64,000 bases of DNA, from the NCBI GenBank assembly GCA_965220285.1, contig OZ244818.1, positions 2,108,001 to 2,172,000 of the forward strand, given 5' to 3'. This document shows, one piece after another, positions 41,574 to 50,871 of the stretch. The position numbers and the translations under genes are program-made. Positions within the stretch are counted from its first letter, which is position 1. The number at the start of each line of letters is the position of its first letter. Below the pieces are notes generated by a model. It was given only the letters and a program-made list of their open reading frames with translations, was not told where the DNA came from and made no database searches. The stretch is from Bin5 sp009843665. GTDB taxonomy: Bacteria > Chloroflexota > Anaerolineae > Caldilineales > Caldilineaceae.

Positions 41574-44159
41574 TCAGACATCAGTGGCCACAATCCATTG
41601 CAGGAGCTGATCACCGTGCTCCTTGACCAGGGCGGTGGCCCGTTCCGGGTCGGCGGCTTCGGCGCGTATTTCGAAGAGGGGCTGTTCGGGGTTGGGGCCG
41701 ATGTGGACCCATTCCTCGGCGCCGAAATGGATCTTGAGGCCATCGATCGTGACGACGCCGTCCCCCTGATAGCTCTGATTCAGGAGGCGCATGACGGTTC
41801 CTTTTGATTCCCACGGGCAGTCCACGCGATGGTGCGCCATAAAGAAATGGGGCAGGTCGGCGACGATTTCGCTGACCGGCGCCTGACGCAGACCAAGGTA
41901 TTCGAGCAGGCGCACGGTCGCCAGCAGCCCGTCGGAAACCGGCTGCAGATCGGGGAAGATGAAGTGGCCCGCCCCGTCGGTGGCGAAGAGCACATCCCCG
42001 TCCGCGGCCCGCATCAGGTCGCGCAGATCGTTCTGCGTAGAAACGATCTGTCCGTCGTAGCGGTCCACGACGGTCTCGAAGGCACGCGGCAACACCGCGG
42101 GCAGGGCGACCTTGGCGCCGGGATTGGCGTACATGGCCAGCTCCAACAGGAGTAGCGCCGCGGTCAGATCGTCAATGACGACCCCTTTCTCATCGATAAG
42201 AAAGACCCTCTCACCGTCCACGTCGAGTTTGACGCCGACACCGGCGGTGAGGACACCCATGATTTTGGCCATGTGCTGAAGTTGATGGCGGAACTGATCG
42301 CGCAGCGCGCCCATCATTGGCCCATTCAAGGGCAGATAGTCGACTTCGAGGAGATTGAGAATGGTGGACAGCGTATCGCCGCAGAGGCCGTGGGAGGTGT
42401 CGACAACGATCTGAGGTTGGACGTGGGGGGCGGTGGCGCGGATGCGGTCCTGGTCGACACAGCCGAGGAAGCTCTCGATATAGCCTTCCGTGGGGTCGGC
42501 AGGGTAGTCGATCTGACCGACTTCATCGAGAAAGGCGCGGCGGAAGTCTTCGCGGGAGAAGCTGCGTTCGACGGAGCGTTCGGAGGCCCGGCTCTGATCG
42601 AGGCCCTGGCCGTTCATGAAACGGATGTCGACGACGCGCTGGTCGAGGGGGCTGAGGCGGACATGCACGCCGGCGGCGGCGGAGGCGTGGGTGCGGATGA
42701 AATGACGGGCGACGGGCACAGGCACCTCGCCGAGATCCCAGACGTCGACGCCGGCGCTGGACAGGCCGCTCATGAGGGCGCGTATGAGCATGCGGGAGCT
42801 GCGGTGTGAGTCGCGGTTGATGACGACGTAGCTGCCACGCGGGAGGTTGGCGCCAAGACTGCTGCCGAGCTTGGCGGCGAATTCGGGCGTAATGTCGACG
42901 TTGACAACGCCGCTGACGCCGGCTCCGCCGAAGAGAGAACGGCGGCCGCGGCTGCCCCAGATGATGCTCTCGCGCACGACCGCGCCCGGCTCGATGCGCT
43001 TGTTCGGCCACAGTTTCACGTCGGGGTGGACGACACAGTTCTCGTCGAGCACGCAGTTATCACCGATGACGACGTCCTCATAGGCGATGGTGCCACTCTT
43101 GAGGCTGCACTGGCGGCAGACGATCGCGCCCAACAGCTCGCAGGTCTCGCCTATGTAGGTGTTGCGCCAGACGACGCAGTTCTCCAAGCGGCTATAGCGG
43201 TCGACGATAGTGTAGTCGCGGACCACGCACGGCCCCTGGATGGTCACGCCCTCCTTGACTTTGACAGCGTTGCCGAGATAGACCGGCCCGATAATGCGAG
43301 CGTCGGCGGCAATCTCGACATCGGCGCCCAGGATGAGGTCGCCGCGCGGGCGCGTGCCCTCGATCAGGGGCGCAGCCCCGCCGCCTGCGTCAGGACCGGA
43401 CGGGGGAAAGGCCGCGGCCGCCACTGTTTCGCCCATAGGCTGGGGCAGCCAGACTTTACCGCTGATAAGGTCGGCGCTGGCGCGCATGTATTCGCCGATG
43501 GTGCCGACGTCACACCAGTAGCCCTCGGCCACGTAGGCCTGCAGCCGCTCTCCGCGTTGCAAGAGATCGGGGAACAGCTCGGTGGAAAAGTCGTAGGCGA
43601 CATCATCGGGGATGAAGTCCAGTACGGCCGGTTCGAGCACGTAGATGCCGGTGTTGACCCGGTCGGAGCGGACGGCGCTCCAGTCCGGTTTTTCGAGGAA
43701 CTGGGTGATATTGCCGTTTTCGTCGCTGACGACTGCGCCGTATTCGAGAGGGTTGGGAACGGAATAGACGGCGATGGAGGCGAGAGCGCCGACGGTGAGA
43801 TGGTGTTGGACGGCGGCCTGGAGGTTGAAGTCGGTGAGGGCGTCGCCGCTGATAACGAGAAAGGTGTCGTTAAGATGGGCGGCGGCGTTTTTGACACCGC
43901 CGGCGGTGCCGAGAGGCATCTCCTCGACGACGTAGGTGATATTGAGACCAAGGGTGCTGCCGTCACCGTAGAAGTCCTGGATTACGGAGGGCAGATACTG
44001 GAGCGTGATGACGATCTCGGTAATGCCGTGATACTTGAGCAACTCAAGGATATGACCGAGGACCGGTTTGTCGACAAGGGGGACCATCGGCTTGGGACGC
44101 CCAATCGTCAGGGGACGCAGGCGGGAGCCTTCACCGCCGGCCATGACTACGGCTTTCAT
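41574..44159 (-). CDS. Nucleotidyltransferase - hexapeptide - phosphomannomutase-like fusion
   Basis: An 861-aa protein in three parts. Residues 1-235: sugar-1-phosphate nucleotidyltransferase (MKAVVMAGGEGSRLRPLTIG, with KPMVPLVDKPVL). Residues 250-370: left-handed beta-helix of hexapeptide repeats (NAVKVKEGVTIQGPCVVRDY). Residues about 380-861: PMM/PGM-like domain. The phosphoserine loop expected as TASHNP reads VHVRLSPLDQ, so phosphoryl transfer is doubtful; the metal loop LDVDGERVF and the substrate loop DGAGHFIFPD remain. It probably makes NDP-mannose or NDP-glucose for glycans, with the mutase part acting as a regulatory domain. Confidence 0.85.
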   Translation of the reverse strand: MKAVVMAGGEGSRLRPLTIGRPKPMVPLVDKPVLGHILELLKYHGITEIVITLQYLPSVIQDFYGDGSTLGLNITYVVEEMPLGTAGGVKNAAAHLNDTFLVISGDALTDFNLQAAVQHHLTVGALASIAVYSVPNPLEYGAVVSDENGNITQFLEKPDWSAVRSDRVNTGIYVLEPAVLDFIPDDVAYDFSTELFPDLLQRGERLQAYVAEGYWCDVGTIGEYMRASADLISGKVWLPQPMGETVAAAAFPPSGPDAGGGAAPLIEGTRPRGDLILGADVEIAADARIIGPVYLGNAVKVKEGVTIQGPCVVRDYTIVDRYSRLENCVVWRNTYIGETCELLGAIVCRQCSLKSGTIAYEDVVIGDNCVLDENCVVHPDVKLWPNKRIEPGAVVRESIIWGSRGRRSLFGGAGVSGVVNVDITPEFAAKLGSSLGANLPRGSYVVINRDSHRSSRMLIRALMSGLSSAGVDVWDLGEVPVPVARHFIRTHASAAAGVHVRLSPLDQRVVDIRFMNGQGLDQSRASERSVERSFSREDFRRAFLDEVGQIDYPADPTEGYIESFLGCVDQDRIRATAPHVQPQIVVDTSHGLCGDTLSTILNLLEVDYLPLNGPMMGALRDQFRHQLQHMAKIMGVLTAGVGVKLDVDGERVFLIDEKGVVIDDLTAALLLLELAMYANPGAKVALPAVLPRAFETVVDRYDGQIVSTQNDLRDLMRAADGDVLFATDGAGHFIFPDLQPVSDGLLATVRLLEYLGLRQAPVSEIVADLPHFFMAHHRVDCPWESKGTVMRLLNQSYQGDGVVTIDGLKIHFGAEEWVHIGPNPEQPLFEIRAEAADPERATALVKEHGDQLLQWIVATDV

Positions 44160-44250
44160 ATTTTGTGTCCAGTGACCGTTGGTCAGTGGTCAGTGATCAG
44201 TGGCTCGTGGGCTTCGCTGGCCACTGGTAAAGGGTAACCGGCCGCTGCCG

Positions 44251-45126
44251 TTATATGGGCGGCCAGGGATAGTTTCGCTGGTGAACGGGCGGCGATGGAT
44301 AGTGGCGGGAGGAGAGCAGCTCGCGGATGCGGCGGCGCAGGGCGTCCAGTTCAGGCGGGCTGAGAAGCAGGCTGAGCGTGCTGTGCACGGGGCCGGTGTC
44401 GACGAGATGCTGAAGTGACGCCAGGTCGGCGAGTAGGCCTTCCTCGATGGTTTCGCCGGCAAACTCCCAGATAACGGTGCGCAGCTTGTATTGATGATGG
44501 AAGCAGATGCCGTGGTCGATGGCCCACATGTGGGCGTGCGCCGGTTTCCCCCACCCGCCTTCGACAGTAAACCGGCGGAGATGTCCATAGAGGCAGTGGC
44601 CGGCCTTGCGGTCGGCGTTGTTGATGAGGTAGTCGAAGAGTGTGAGGCGGCGCAAGGCGGGGGCATAGCGGGCGTCCTCGCGCATATTGAAGTAGTGTAT
44701 GTCCGGGTCACACTCGATGAAAAACTGGATGCTGCCGGGCCCGCGCGGCCCGTCGCGCAGGACGGTGGGTGGCACGAGGCGCCAACCGAGGGCTTCGCTG
44801 ACGACGAAGGCGGCGGTCTCGCGCTGGCAGAGGGTGCCGGTCGGGAAATCCCAGAGTGGATTTTCGCCGCGGCGGGGTTTGTAGACGGCGGGGATCTCGT
44901 GCTGATGGTGATGGACGGTTGCCAGAAAGGCGTAGTTGGAGCTGTAGGGCAGGAGACCTTTTTCTTCGATTCTGCCTTCAGCCAGCGCGCTCAGAATCTC
45001 TCTGTCCGCGGTCGCGGCCGGGCCGCCGCGCCCGTCTTGATCGGCTACGGGCGGTCTGCCGCCATCCCCGTCGCGGCTGTTGTCTTCACTGTGCACCCGC
45101 TGTTCGACCGTCTTCTCGTTGTCCAT
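44251..45126 (-). CDS. SCO1664 family (PI3/4-kinase-fold) protein
   Basis: A 291-aa protein. The nucleotide-binding Lys lies in AVYKPRRGENPLWDFP, the catalytic-loop equivalent is TLFDYLINNADRKAGHCLYG and the metal-binding Asp is in MWAIDHGICF. This is the arrangement of the SCO1664 / TIGR03843 family, which resembles phosphatidylinositol 3/4-kinases. Biochemical role unknown; actinobacterial members sit beside the mycothiol ligase gene mshC. Here it is followed upstream by the DUF3090 and phosphomutase genes, in the order phosphomutase - DUF3090 - this gene on the minus strand. The first 35 residues are charged and poorly conserved. Confidence 0.85.
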   Translation of the reverse strand: MDNEKTVEQRVHSEDNSRDGDGGRPPVADQDGRGGPAATADREILSALAEGRIEEKGLLPYSSNYAFLATVHHHQHEIPAVYKPRRGENPLWDFPTGTLCQRETAAFVVSEALGWRLVPPTVLRDGPRGPGSIQFFIECDPDIHYFNMREDARYAPALRRLTLFDYLINNADRKAGHCLYGHLRRFTVEGGWGKPAHAHMWAIDHGICFHHQYKLRTVIWEFAGETIEEGLLADLASLQHLVDTGPVHSTLSLLLSPPELDALRRRIRELLSSRHYPSPPVHQRNYPWPPI

Positions 45127-45246
45127 TGTGGCGGCAAGGTGGATGCTACCGGTAGTACAGTTGGTGCCGGCGCTCTGTTCGGCGCGACAGGGTGTGAGGC
45201 AGAGTAGCAGTGCAGGTCAGTTGCAGTGCAAGTCAAACGGCGCAAG

Positions 45247-45831
45247 TCAAATAGACAGCGGAAATGCGTGGCCGTTCGTGCGCGGGCAGAAGTGACCTTC
45301 GGGCTCGATGACGCGCCCACAGAGGGGGCAGTCCGGCCGGCCGGCGGCGACGACCTGCAGGGCATGTTCGCTCAAGGAGCGCATCTGTGCGCGCGTTGCA
45401 TAGAAGCGAGCCTTGGGATCGTCGCCAGGGTCTTCGACCGATTCGGGACTGGGCGGCGCGGGCGGCGGCTCCTCCTCGCCTGCGGCGGGGTCGGGAACGG
45501 CCTGTGCGATCAGGACCATAAGATCCTGCCGTTCATCGTAACCCAGCCCGAGCTGTCCGACGCGAAAGGCCGGCTCGAGCGGTTCGCGCAGACTGGGGAC
45601 GGCGGTCTCTTCCTCGACGGCCGGCAGGTCGGCGCGTTCTTTTTCCAGCTCCTCCAGCAGTTGCAGAATGGAGGTTGCGAGGGCGGCCACCTGCTCCTTC
45701 TCCATGATAAGGGTGGCCATGTCGGCGCCCTGGCGGGCCTGCAGAAAGAAGGTACGCTGACCGGGGCGCCCGACAGCGTCGGCGACGATAGCGCTAACTG
45801 GATTGAAGTCGAAGGTAAACTGTGATTCCAT
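45247..45831 (-). CDS. DUF3090 family protein
   Basis: A 194-aa protein that opens with the strand pattern TFDFNPVSAIVADAVGRPGQRTFFLQARQ and ends in a zinc ribbon (CPLCGRVIEPEGHFC then PRTNGH), the two marks of DUF3090/TIGR03847. An acidic, Pro-rich linker (residues about 122-143) joins the halves. Function unknown; conserved linkage with the SCO1664 and MSMEG_4193 families implies a shared pathway. It lies 120 bp from the SCO1664 gene. Confidence 0.88.
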   Translation of the reverse strand: MESQFTFDFNPVSAIVADAVGRPGQRTFFLQARQGADMATLIMEKEQVAALATSILQLLEELEKERADLPAVEEETAVPSLREPLEPAFRVGQLGLGYDERQDLMVLIAQAVPDPAAGEEEPPPAPPSPESVEDPGDDPKARFYATRAQMRSLSEHALQVVAAGRPDCPLCGRVIEPEGHFCPRTNGHAFPLSI

Positions 45832-45947
45832 ATGCCGGTGGCCGGTGATCGGTGACGTGTGCAGTGGCTGGCGTCTGTAGCATGTGCCAGCAGGATGCCT
45901 GTCGTCCCATGGTGCAGCTGAAGGGACCCGTTCGCATCAGATAGGAC

Positions 45948-46676
45948 TCAGTCTTCTCTTTCTAACTTTATCACAGGGAAACCGCCGCTGTCATTCATGG
46001 CCAGAATGCTCGGCCCAAAACGATGGAAGGCGACGAGGCTGATGGAAGCAGTACTGATCTGGATACGCTGGAAGAGATCGAGCGGCGTGCCGAGATAGTA
46101 GGCCATGCTGGTGCGCAGGACATCGCCGTGGGCGAAGGCGGCGATGACCTCGCCGGCGTGCTCTGTGCGGATGCGCTCCAGGGTCGTGATGACACGGTTC
46201 TGCACCTCTCGCAACGTTTCGCCGCCAGGGAAACGGAATCCGCCCGGGAAGATCTGCACCAATCTCCACTCCGGCCGTTTGCCCAGCTCCTTCAACTCGC
46301 CGCCGCGCCATTCGCCGTAATCGACCTCCAAGATGCCCGGCTCGACCGAGACGGGCAGGTCCAGCGCGGCGGCCAGGGGTTGTGCCGTCTGCAGGCAGCG
46401 CAGAAGCGGGCTGGAGTAGACGGCGGTGATGGGCTGATCTTTGAGACGCTCGGCAACCTGTTGGGCCTGCTCCTTTCCCTTTTCGTTCAGAGGAACGCCA
46501 GGTGTGCGGCCGGCCAGCGCGCCGCGTTCGGTCCATGCGTTTTCACCGTGGCGAATCAGGAAGAGATAGGTAGGGCGCGGGGGTTTTTCCTTTTCGCGTT
46601 CTTCGCCGGCCTGGCTTTCCTCTTCGTCATTCGCTGCGTCTGGATCCTCGGTTGTAGTTTTCTGTTCTTCGATCAA
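45948..46676 (-). CDS. Histidine phosphatase (MSMEG_4193-type phosphomutase)
   Basis: A 242-aa protein. The phosphohistidine motif is LIRHGENAW; SSPLLRCLQTAQPLAAAL, EVDYGEWRGGELKELGK and FAHGDVLR complete the family catalytic set. An N-terminal acidic stretch of about 40 residues (EDPDAANDEEESQAGEE) is extra. The start is uncertain: TTG 46676 has GAGGG at a good distance, and another in-frame TTG at 46694 is possible. Because of its neighbours this is the MSMEG_4193-type enzyme rather than a glycolytic phosphoglycerate mutase. Confidence 0.85.
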   Translation of the reverse strand: MIEEQKTTTEDPDAANDEEESQAGEEREKEKPPRPTYLFLIRHGENAWTERGALAGRTPGVPLNEKGKEQAQQVAERLKDQPITAVYSSPLLRCLQTAQPLAAALDLPVSVEPGILEVDYGEWRGGELKELGKRPEWRLVQIFPGGFRFPGGETLREVQNRVITTLERIRTEHAGEVIAAFAHGDVLRTSMAYYLGTPLDLFQRIQISTASISLVAFHRFGPSILAMNDSGGFPVIKLERED

Positions 46677-47056
46677 TCCTGTCCCTCTTCCCAAGGCGCG
46701 GCTTGTCGGTTGTGCGGGTCGGTTGCGTTTTTATTGTAACCGTGATCCGGCGCTGTGTAAATGCGGGATGAAGAGTGGGGATGGCGGGTAAGGCAGAACG
46801 CGTCGTTTCAGAGGGGTAATGGGGCGGACGACGGCGATCAAGGTAATGTCAACTGGGCTGTCTTTATTTGCATTACCCCGATGGACATAGGCCGGTGTCT
46901 TCGACAGGGTCGACTCGGTGCGAGCGGCGGAGCGACCACCCAGCGGGGACTGTCCACGGAGATTACTCGAAACGGCAAATGGATCAAAGCCGTGAGTGAA
47001 TTTGGGTAGATGGCAAGTAGGAAGCAGCGGTCTGCCGCCTGCGCCAGATTGGAATG
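46677..47056. other. Intergenic region, nothing recognised
   Basis: 380 bp between the phosphomutase start and the end of the 978-aa gene. A weak 82-codon plus-strand frame crosses it without a ribosome site or family resemblance. No repeat of the families seen elsewhere is present, which fits a boundary between core and accessory DNA. Confidence 0.5.
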
Positions 47057-49993
47057 CTATGGACTCTCAGCCAATAGTCGCTTCAACGGCCAGAACGCTC
47101 TCCCGCCTTCGACAACCAGCCTGTTGATCAAACCCTTCGTTCTGGCCTTCGTACTGGGATGGCGGTATAGAATTTCGATTGCCTCGATCCACTCATTTTC
47201 CGATTCCCAAAGCCAGAAAACTTGCTGGTTCTTGCCGCGAACCCCGCCTTCATGCAGATAGAGCCAGGCAATCTCGAGGGTGTCCTCTGGCGCCGCTTGC
47301 GCCAGTTGAGGGCTCGCCTTGACGAGTCCATCATCCCACGTCAGGAATCCGTTTGCCCTTTCAAGAGTTTCTCTCACTCGCTTCGCAAGCCAGACGGGTT
47401 CGAAGATTCCTTTGTCCAGGTCGATCCATAGCCCGAATTCCATGTACACTTCCCGGTTTTCATCCCTCTGCAGCAGCCAGTCCCAAAGCTCTCTAATCCG
47501 ACTCTTGACCTCGCGGCTGAATCCAAAAGATTCCTCGCCTATGTCTCTGCATATGAATGACCGCCCAATATCTTTGACAAAGTGCGCGTGTTGTGTCGGA
47601 CTGTCATTTTCCCAGAACGCCTCCAACAGTGGGTGGCCTAGGCCGAACTCTTCGTAGTGCATGTAGGCATGCGCAAGGTGCTGTGCGAGGCGCGCGCCAG
47701 GTTCGCTGTAGTTTTGCCTTTGCGGCCAGTCAGCGGCGTCCGGCAGTTCAAGCCCGCGCCTGTAGAGAGCTTGGATTACAGGAGCAAAGAACATCTCTTC
47801 GTAGAGACCTCTCGCCAGAAACCCTCCCCATGCCGCGGTGTAGAGATGCTCCCGGGCCGGCTCCTGAGGAAAGATTCGCGGCAATAGCTTTCGAATCCAG
47901 TCCCTGTCGCTGAAGTAGAAGAATGGCAGGTAGTATCCGTACAGAAACATAAGCGCGCGGCTTTCTTCTTTCCGCAGCACGCGCTCGTACAACCTCTTGA
48001 CATCATCGAAAATCTGTATTCCGTCGTCGGATCTGAACTTCCTTCTATCTTGAAGGAAAAACTGCACAAATGCCTCGAACGCCCTGCCGCGCATTGAGTT
48101 TATGGCCAGCGAGTGAAGCTGGTTGACGCTGTAGTCCCTGTCGCCGGAAGATAACGTTTCGCCCGGTTCGTCCGCCGGAAACGGATCGGGGCATGACAGC
48201 AGATAGCCCGTTATCTCCAGTATCTGGGCGCGATATCTGTCAAAGTTTATCGGCGCAAGGCCATCCCGTTCAGTGAGCAGTTCACGCAGAACATCGGCTA
48301 CTGCCGTATGAACCGCATCCCAGTTGGCAAGCCAGAAATCGTACCAGCCAGGCTCTCTTCGCCCACCTTCAAACGGCTCTTTCACGCCAGAGTTCTCAAT
48401 TCTGGTGATGAGCTCGATCACGCCGCCCCAATCGACCTCTGACGCGTCCGCTCGATCCTTCTTTATCGCTTCCTGGATCCCCGTCAGATATGCGTAGGTA
48501 TAGTGTTGATCAAGTACCCCGCGCTCAAAGAACAGGCCGGCGCTCTCGACGTACTCGGACAGCCGTTCGGGGATGTCGCCTTTCAGGAGATCCCCCATGC
48601 CTTGGGCATTCAAGGGATTGTGAAAGTCAGCTTGACTGTTTTGCGCGTGTAGTTCCTCTGGCGTCCACGCCTGGCGGAGCTTCCCGGCTATCTCGACGAC
48701 GGTCAGACGCCCGAATTCCTCCTTTTGAATCGGGCCGCGCGGCGAAATGAATCCGCCTTCCATCTCAGTGATGCTTGGTTGCGGCTTATAATCCGGATCA
48801 AGATGGAAGCCCGCTTCATCCACCCTTTTTTTCAGCGCAGGGTTATCGTTGAGATAAGGCATAATCATGGAGAGTATGTGTGATCCCTTGTGTATCCTGT
48901 ATTCGTGTGGCTGGCTGAATTTCCGAATAACCCGCTGCACGTATTCCTGCTTGTCATTGTCAGACAACACAGGAAACCCCTCTTGCAAAGCCTTCTCATA
49001 TTCAGCGCCCGAGGTGATTTCACGATAATTCTCAACTTCAAACAGTTGAAAAAAGGCGCCTTTGAGTTCATCCTTGAAAGCTTCGGGGCACAGGCTCAGA
49101 ACAAGCAGTCGGTACCGCCACATCACACGGCTCTCCGGCAGAGAGGCCAGATGATCCTTGTAGGTTCTTTTGATGTCTCCAGATTCGGCGCACCGTTCCC
49201 CGATCAGACGAACCGCCAGGATCTTGGCTGCAGCAGCCAGTTCGCGCACATCTGCCTCCCACTCCCATGCTTCCGACTGGCGCAGTTCCAAAGTAAAGAA
49301 ATCCACCTCTGCAAGTAGAAACAGGTCGGACGCGGCTATGATCTCAGCCAATTTGCTTGTCGTCAGGACCAGCGCGCGCTCCGCGTACTCGGGACCCACG
49401 GCTGTCAACTGTTCGAAAAGCTTCGTGCGGGAGAGATCGTCTAAATAGAAGGGACTTTCGCGATAGGCGGCCACATGGCCCGTCTCCTCTCCAGGACGCA
49501 CGGCCAGCACGGCCTCGGCAAGGAGGAGGAAGCTCTCAAAGTCTTTGGCGCCAGCAAGGGTACTGAGCATCTCCTCATATGCGAAACCCGAAAGGTTGTA
49601 TACTCCATCAAGCAGTGCTACCCACTGCTCAGCCCGGATCTTGTTTATAACGCGCGCCAACTGATCTGCCGGCAGGGCCCCACATATCCGCGAGAAGGCG
49701 TAAACAACCTCTTGACTCCGCGTATCCGTGGATGTCGGAATCGCCAGCATAATATCCACAACCTGCGCCGGACATTTTTCCGCCATGCGTAAGAGGTAGC
49801 CAAGCTCCGGCGCTCTGAACCCATCGTGGAACGTCTCTTCTTCCTCAAGGACATTCAGAAATCCGTTCCGCCACAGCCAGTCCAGCCAGCGTTCGTCGGC
49901 CTTGTGGAAGAAATAACGCCGCGCATCCAGGTTCATCTGAAGAAGTTCCTGAAGGCGCTCTTTTTTCAATGCTGGTGGGGCGCTTGTAGTCAT
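47057..49993 (-). CDS. Large uncharacterised helical protein, defence-island type
   Basis: A 978-aa soluble protein with no signal, membrane segment or Walker motif. It is almost entirely alpha-helical: N-terminal ARRYFFHKADERWLDWLWRN and RAPELGYLLRMAEKCPAQVV, mid-region HKGSHILSMIMPYLNDNP and LTVVEIAGKLRQAWTPEEL, followed by repeats such as GMGDLLKGDIPERLSEYVES. I associate these patterns with large uncharacterised helical-repeat proteins and with the C-terminal sensor halves of STAND-type defence proteins, but cannot name a family. Good Shine-Dalgarno (GGGGAGTAAGCT-ATG). It lies 27 bp after a 170-aa gene, beside HsdM and AbiE genes. Confidence 0.75.
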   Translation of the reverse strand: MTTSAPPALKKERLQELLQMNLDARRYFFHKADERWLDWLWRNGFLNVLEEEETFHDGFRAPELGYLLRMAEKCPAQVVDIMLAIPTSTDTRSQEVVYAFSRICGALPADQLARVINKIRAEQWVALLDGVYNLSGFAYEEMLSTLAGAKDFESFLLLAEAVLAVRPGEETGHVAAYRESPFYLDDLSRTKLFEQLTAVGPEYAERALVLTTSKLAEIIAASDLFLLAEVDFFTLELRQSEAWEWEADVRELAAAAKILAVRLIGERCAESGDIKRTYKDHLASLPESRVMWRYRLLVLSLCPEAFKDELKGAFFQLFEVENYREITSGAEYEKALQEGFPVLSDNDKQEYVQRVIRKFSQPHEYRIHKGSHILSMIMPYLNDNPALKKRVDEAGFHLDPDYKPQPSITEMEGGFISPRGPIQKEEFGRLTVVEIAGKLRQAWTPEELHAQNSQADFHNPLNAQGMGDLLKGDIPERLSEYVESAGLFFERGVLDQHYTYAYLTGIQEAIKKDRADASEVDWGGVIELITRIENSGVKEPFEGGRREPGWYDFWLANWDAVHTAVADVLRELLTERDGLAPINFDRYRAQILEITGYLLSCPDPFPADEPGETLSSGDRDYSVNQLHSLAINSMRGRAFEAFVQFFLQDRRKFRSDDGIQIFDDVKRLYERVLRKEESRALMFLYGYYLPFFYFSDRDWIRKLLPRIFPQEPAREHLYTAAWGGFLARGLYEEMFFAPVIQALYRRGLELPDAADWPQRQNYSEPGARLAQHLAHAYMHYEEFGLGHPLLEAFWENDSPTQHAHFVKDIGRSFICRDIGEESFGFSREVKSRIRELWDWLLQRDENREVYMEFGLWIDLDKGIFEPVWLAKRVRETLERANGFLTWDDGLVKASPQLAQAAPEDTLEIAWLYLHEGGVRGKNQQVFWLWESENEWIEAIEILYRHPSTKARTKGLINRLVVEGGRAFWPLKRLLAESP

Positions 49994-50020
49994 AGCTTAC
50001 TCCCCAAGCTTTTCTGCACC

Positions 50021-50533
50021 TTACTGAGGCGGCCCGCTGCTCACTAGCTCGTCAATCTCTCTATGCAGGTCAAGTTGTCGAGTCAATGCCTGTCGCATAG
50101 CCATCTCAAACTCGACCAATAGCTGCTCATAGTCTGAACGTGTAGATGCATCGCGAACATGATGAGCCAGATCGCTCAATCTGCCATATACGCTCCCTAC
50201 TGCACCGATTGAGCGGTCATCAACAGACACGGAGCCGTATTTCTCAAATACTGTTTTCTTTTTATCGACTATCTCTTTATACTCAGGACTCCAAATGGGA
50301 TAAAGGATCTCACGCAAGGAGTGGGCGGCTTGAGCGATCCAGTCGGGATTGCTCTGGCACTCTGCTCTACTGGCAAAAACCGCGCCGCGGAACCTATTCG
50401 ACGGTCTCACGTGCAAGCTATATGGATCGTACAGTTCGTCCAAGCGCCTACAAAGCTCCTCTTGTTCTGGAGTCAACCGAACCGGCGGTAGAGAACCTTC
50501 GCCGGTCCATTGCGGTAGCAACTCATCTGCCAT
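50021..50533 (-). CDS. Uncharacterised partner of the 978-aa protein (HEPN-like?)
   Basis: A 170-aa helical protein. SNPDWIAQAAHSLREILYPI is reminiscent of the 'N-x-AHSLREL' helix found in HEPN/ApeA-like proteins, but a catalytic R-x4-6-H is not clearly present (candidate: SVYGRLSDLAHHVRD, with Arg and His 5-6 apart). The N-terminus is Pro-rich; the C-terminus (MRQALTRQLDLHREIDELV) is a long helix. Weak ribosome site at ATG 50533. First gene of a two-gene minus-strand operon with the 978-aa gene. Confidence 0.65.
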   Translation of the reverse strand: MADELLPQWTGEGSLPPVRLTPEQEELCRRLDELYDPYSLHVRPSNRFRGAVFASRAECQSNPDWIAQAAHSLREILYPIWSPEYKEIVDKKKTVFEKYGSVSVDDRSIGAVGSVYGRLSDLAHHVRDASTRSDYEQLLVEFEMAMRQALTRQLDLHREIDELVSSGPPQ

Positions 50534-50871
50534 TGTTATCGATAAACCTCGATTCTTAGCGGTTCAGTCTGTACGGATTATACATTAGACGATCAACCTC
50601 CACTCCAGACCTTCTGATGCCAGAGCAATTTCACCCCGGTGCGTCGTTACTATCGACAGATGGTAGGGGCGCCGCTCGTGGCCTGTCTGTCCGGCTATTG
50701 AAGCATCGAAATTCTGATGGACTACCCTGCAATTGATTTCGTTGTGCATTGACGTTTTTTCAGGCCTGCTTTAGCCTTGCAGTATACCGGCCCTTCGTGC
50801 CGGGGCGGCAACACGCGCCAGTGGCGGCATTGGAGTATGACCTGAAATCATAGAATCCAGGTGCTGGAACC
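50534..50871. other. Divergent intergenic region, two-gene operon / HsdM pseudogene
   Basis: 338 bp separating the minus-strand 170-aa gene from the HsdM start. AT-rich close to the 170-aa gene (TTATACATTAGACG). A CCGGC/GCCGG hairpin lies near 50785-50801. No ORF of interest. Confidence 0.45.

Noticed and set aside
46761..47009. 82-codon plus-strand ORF
   Set aside because: No Shine-Dalgarno, no recognisable fold, codon use unlike the neighbours.
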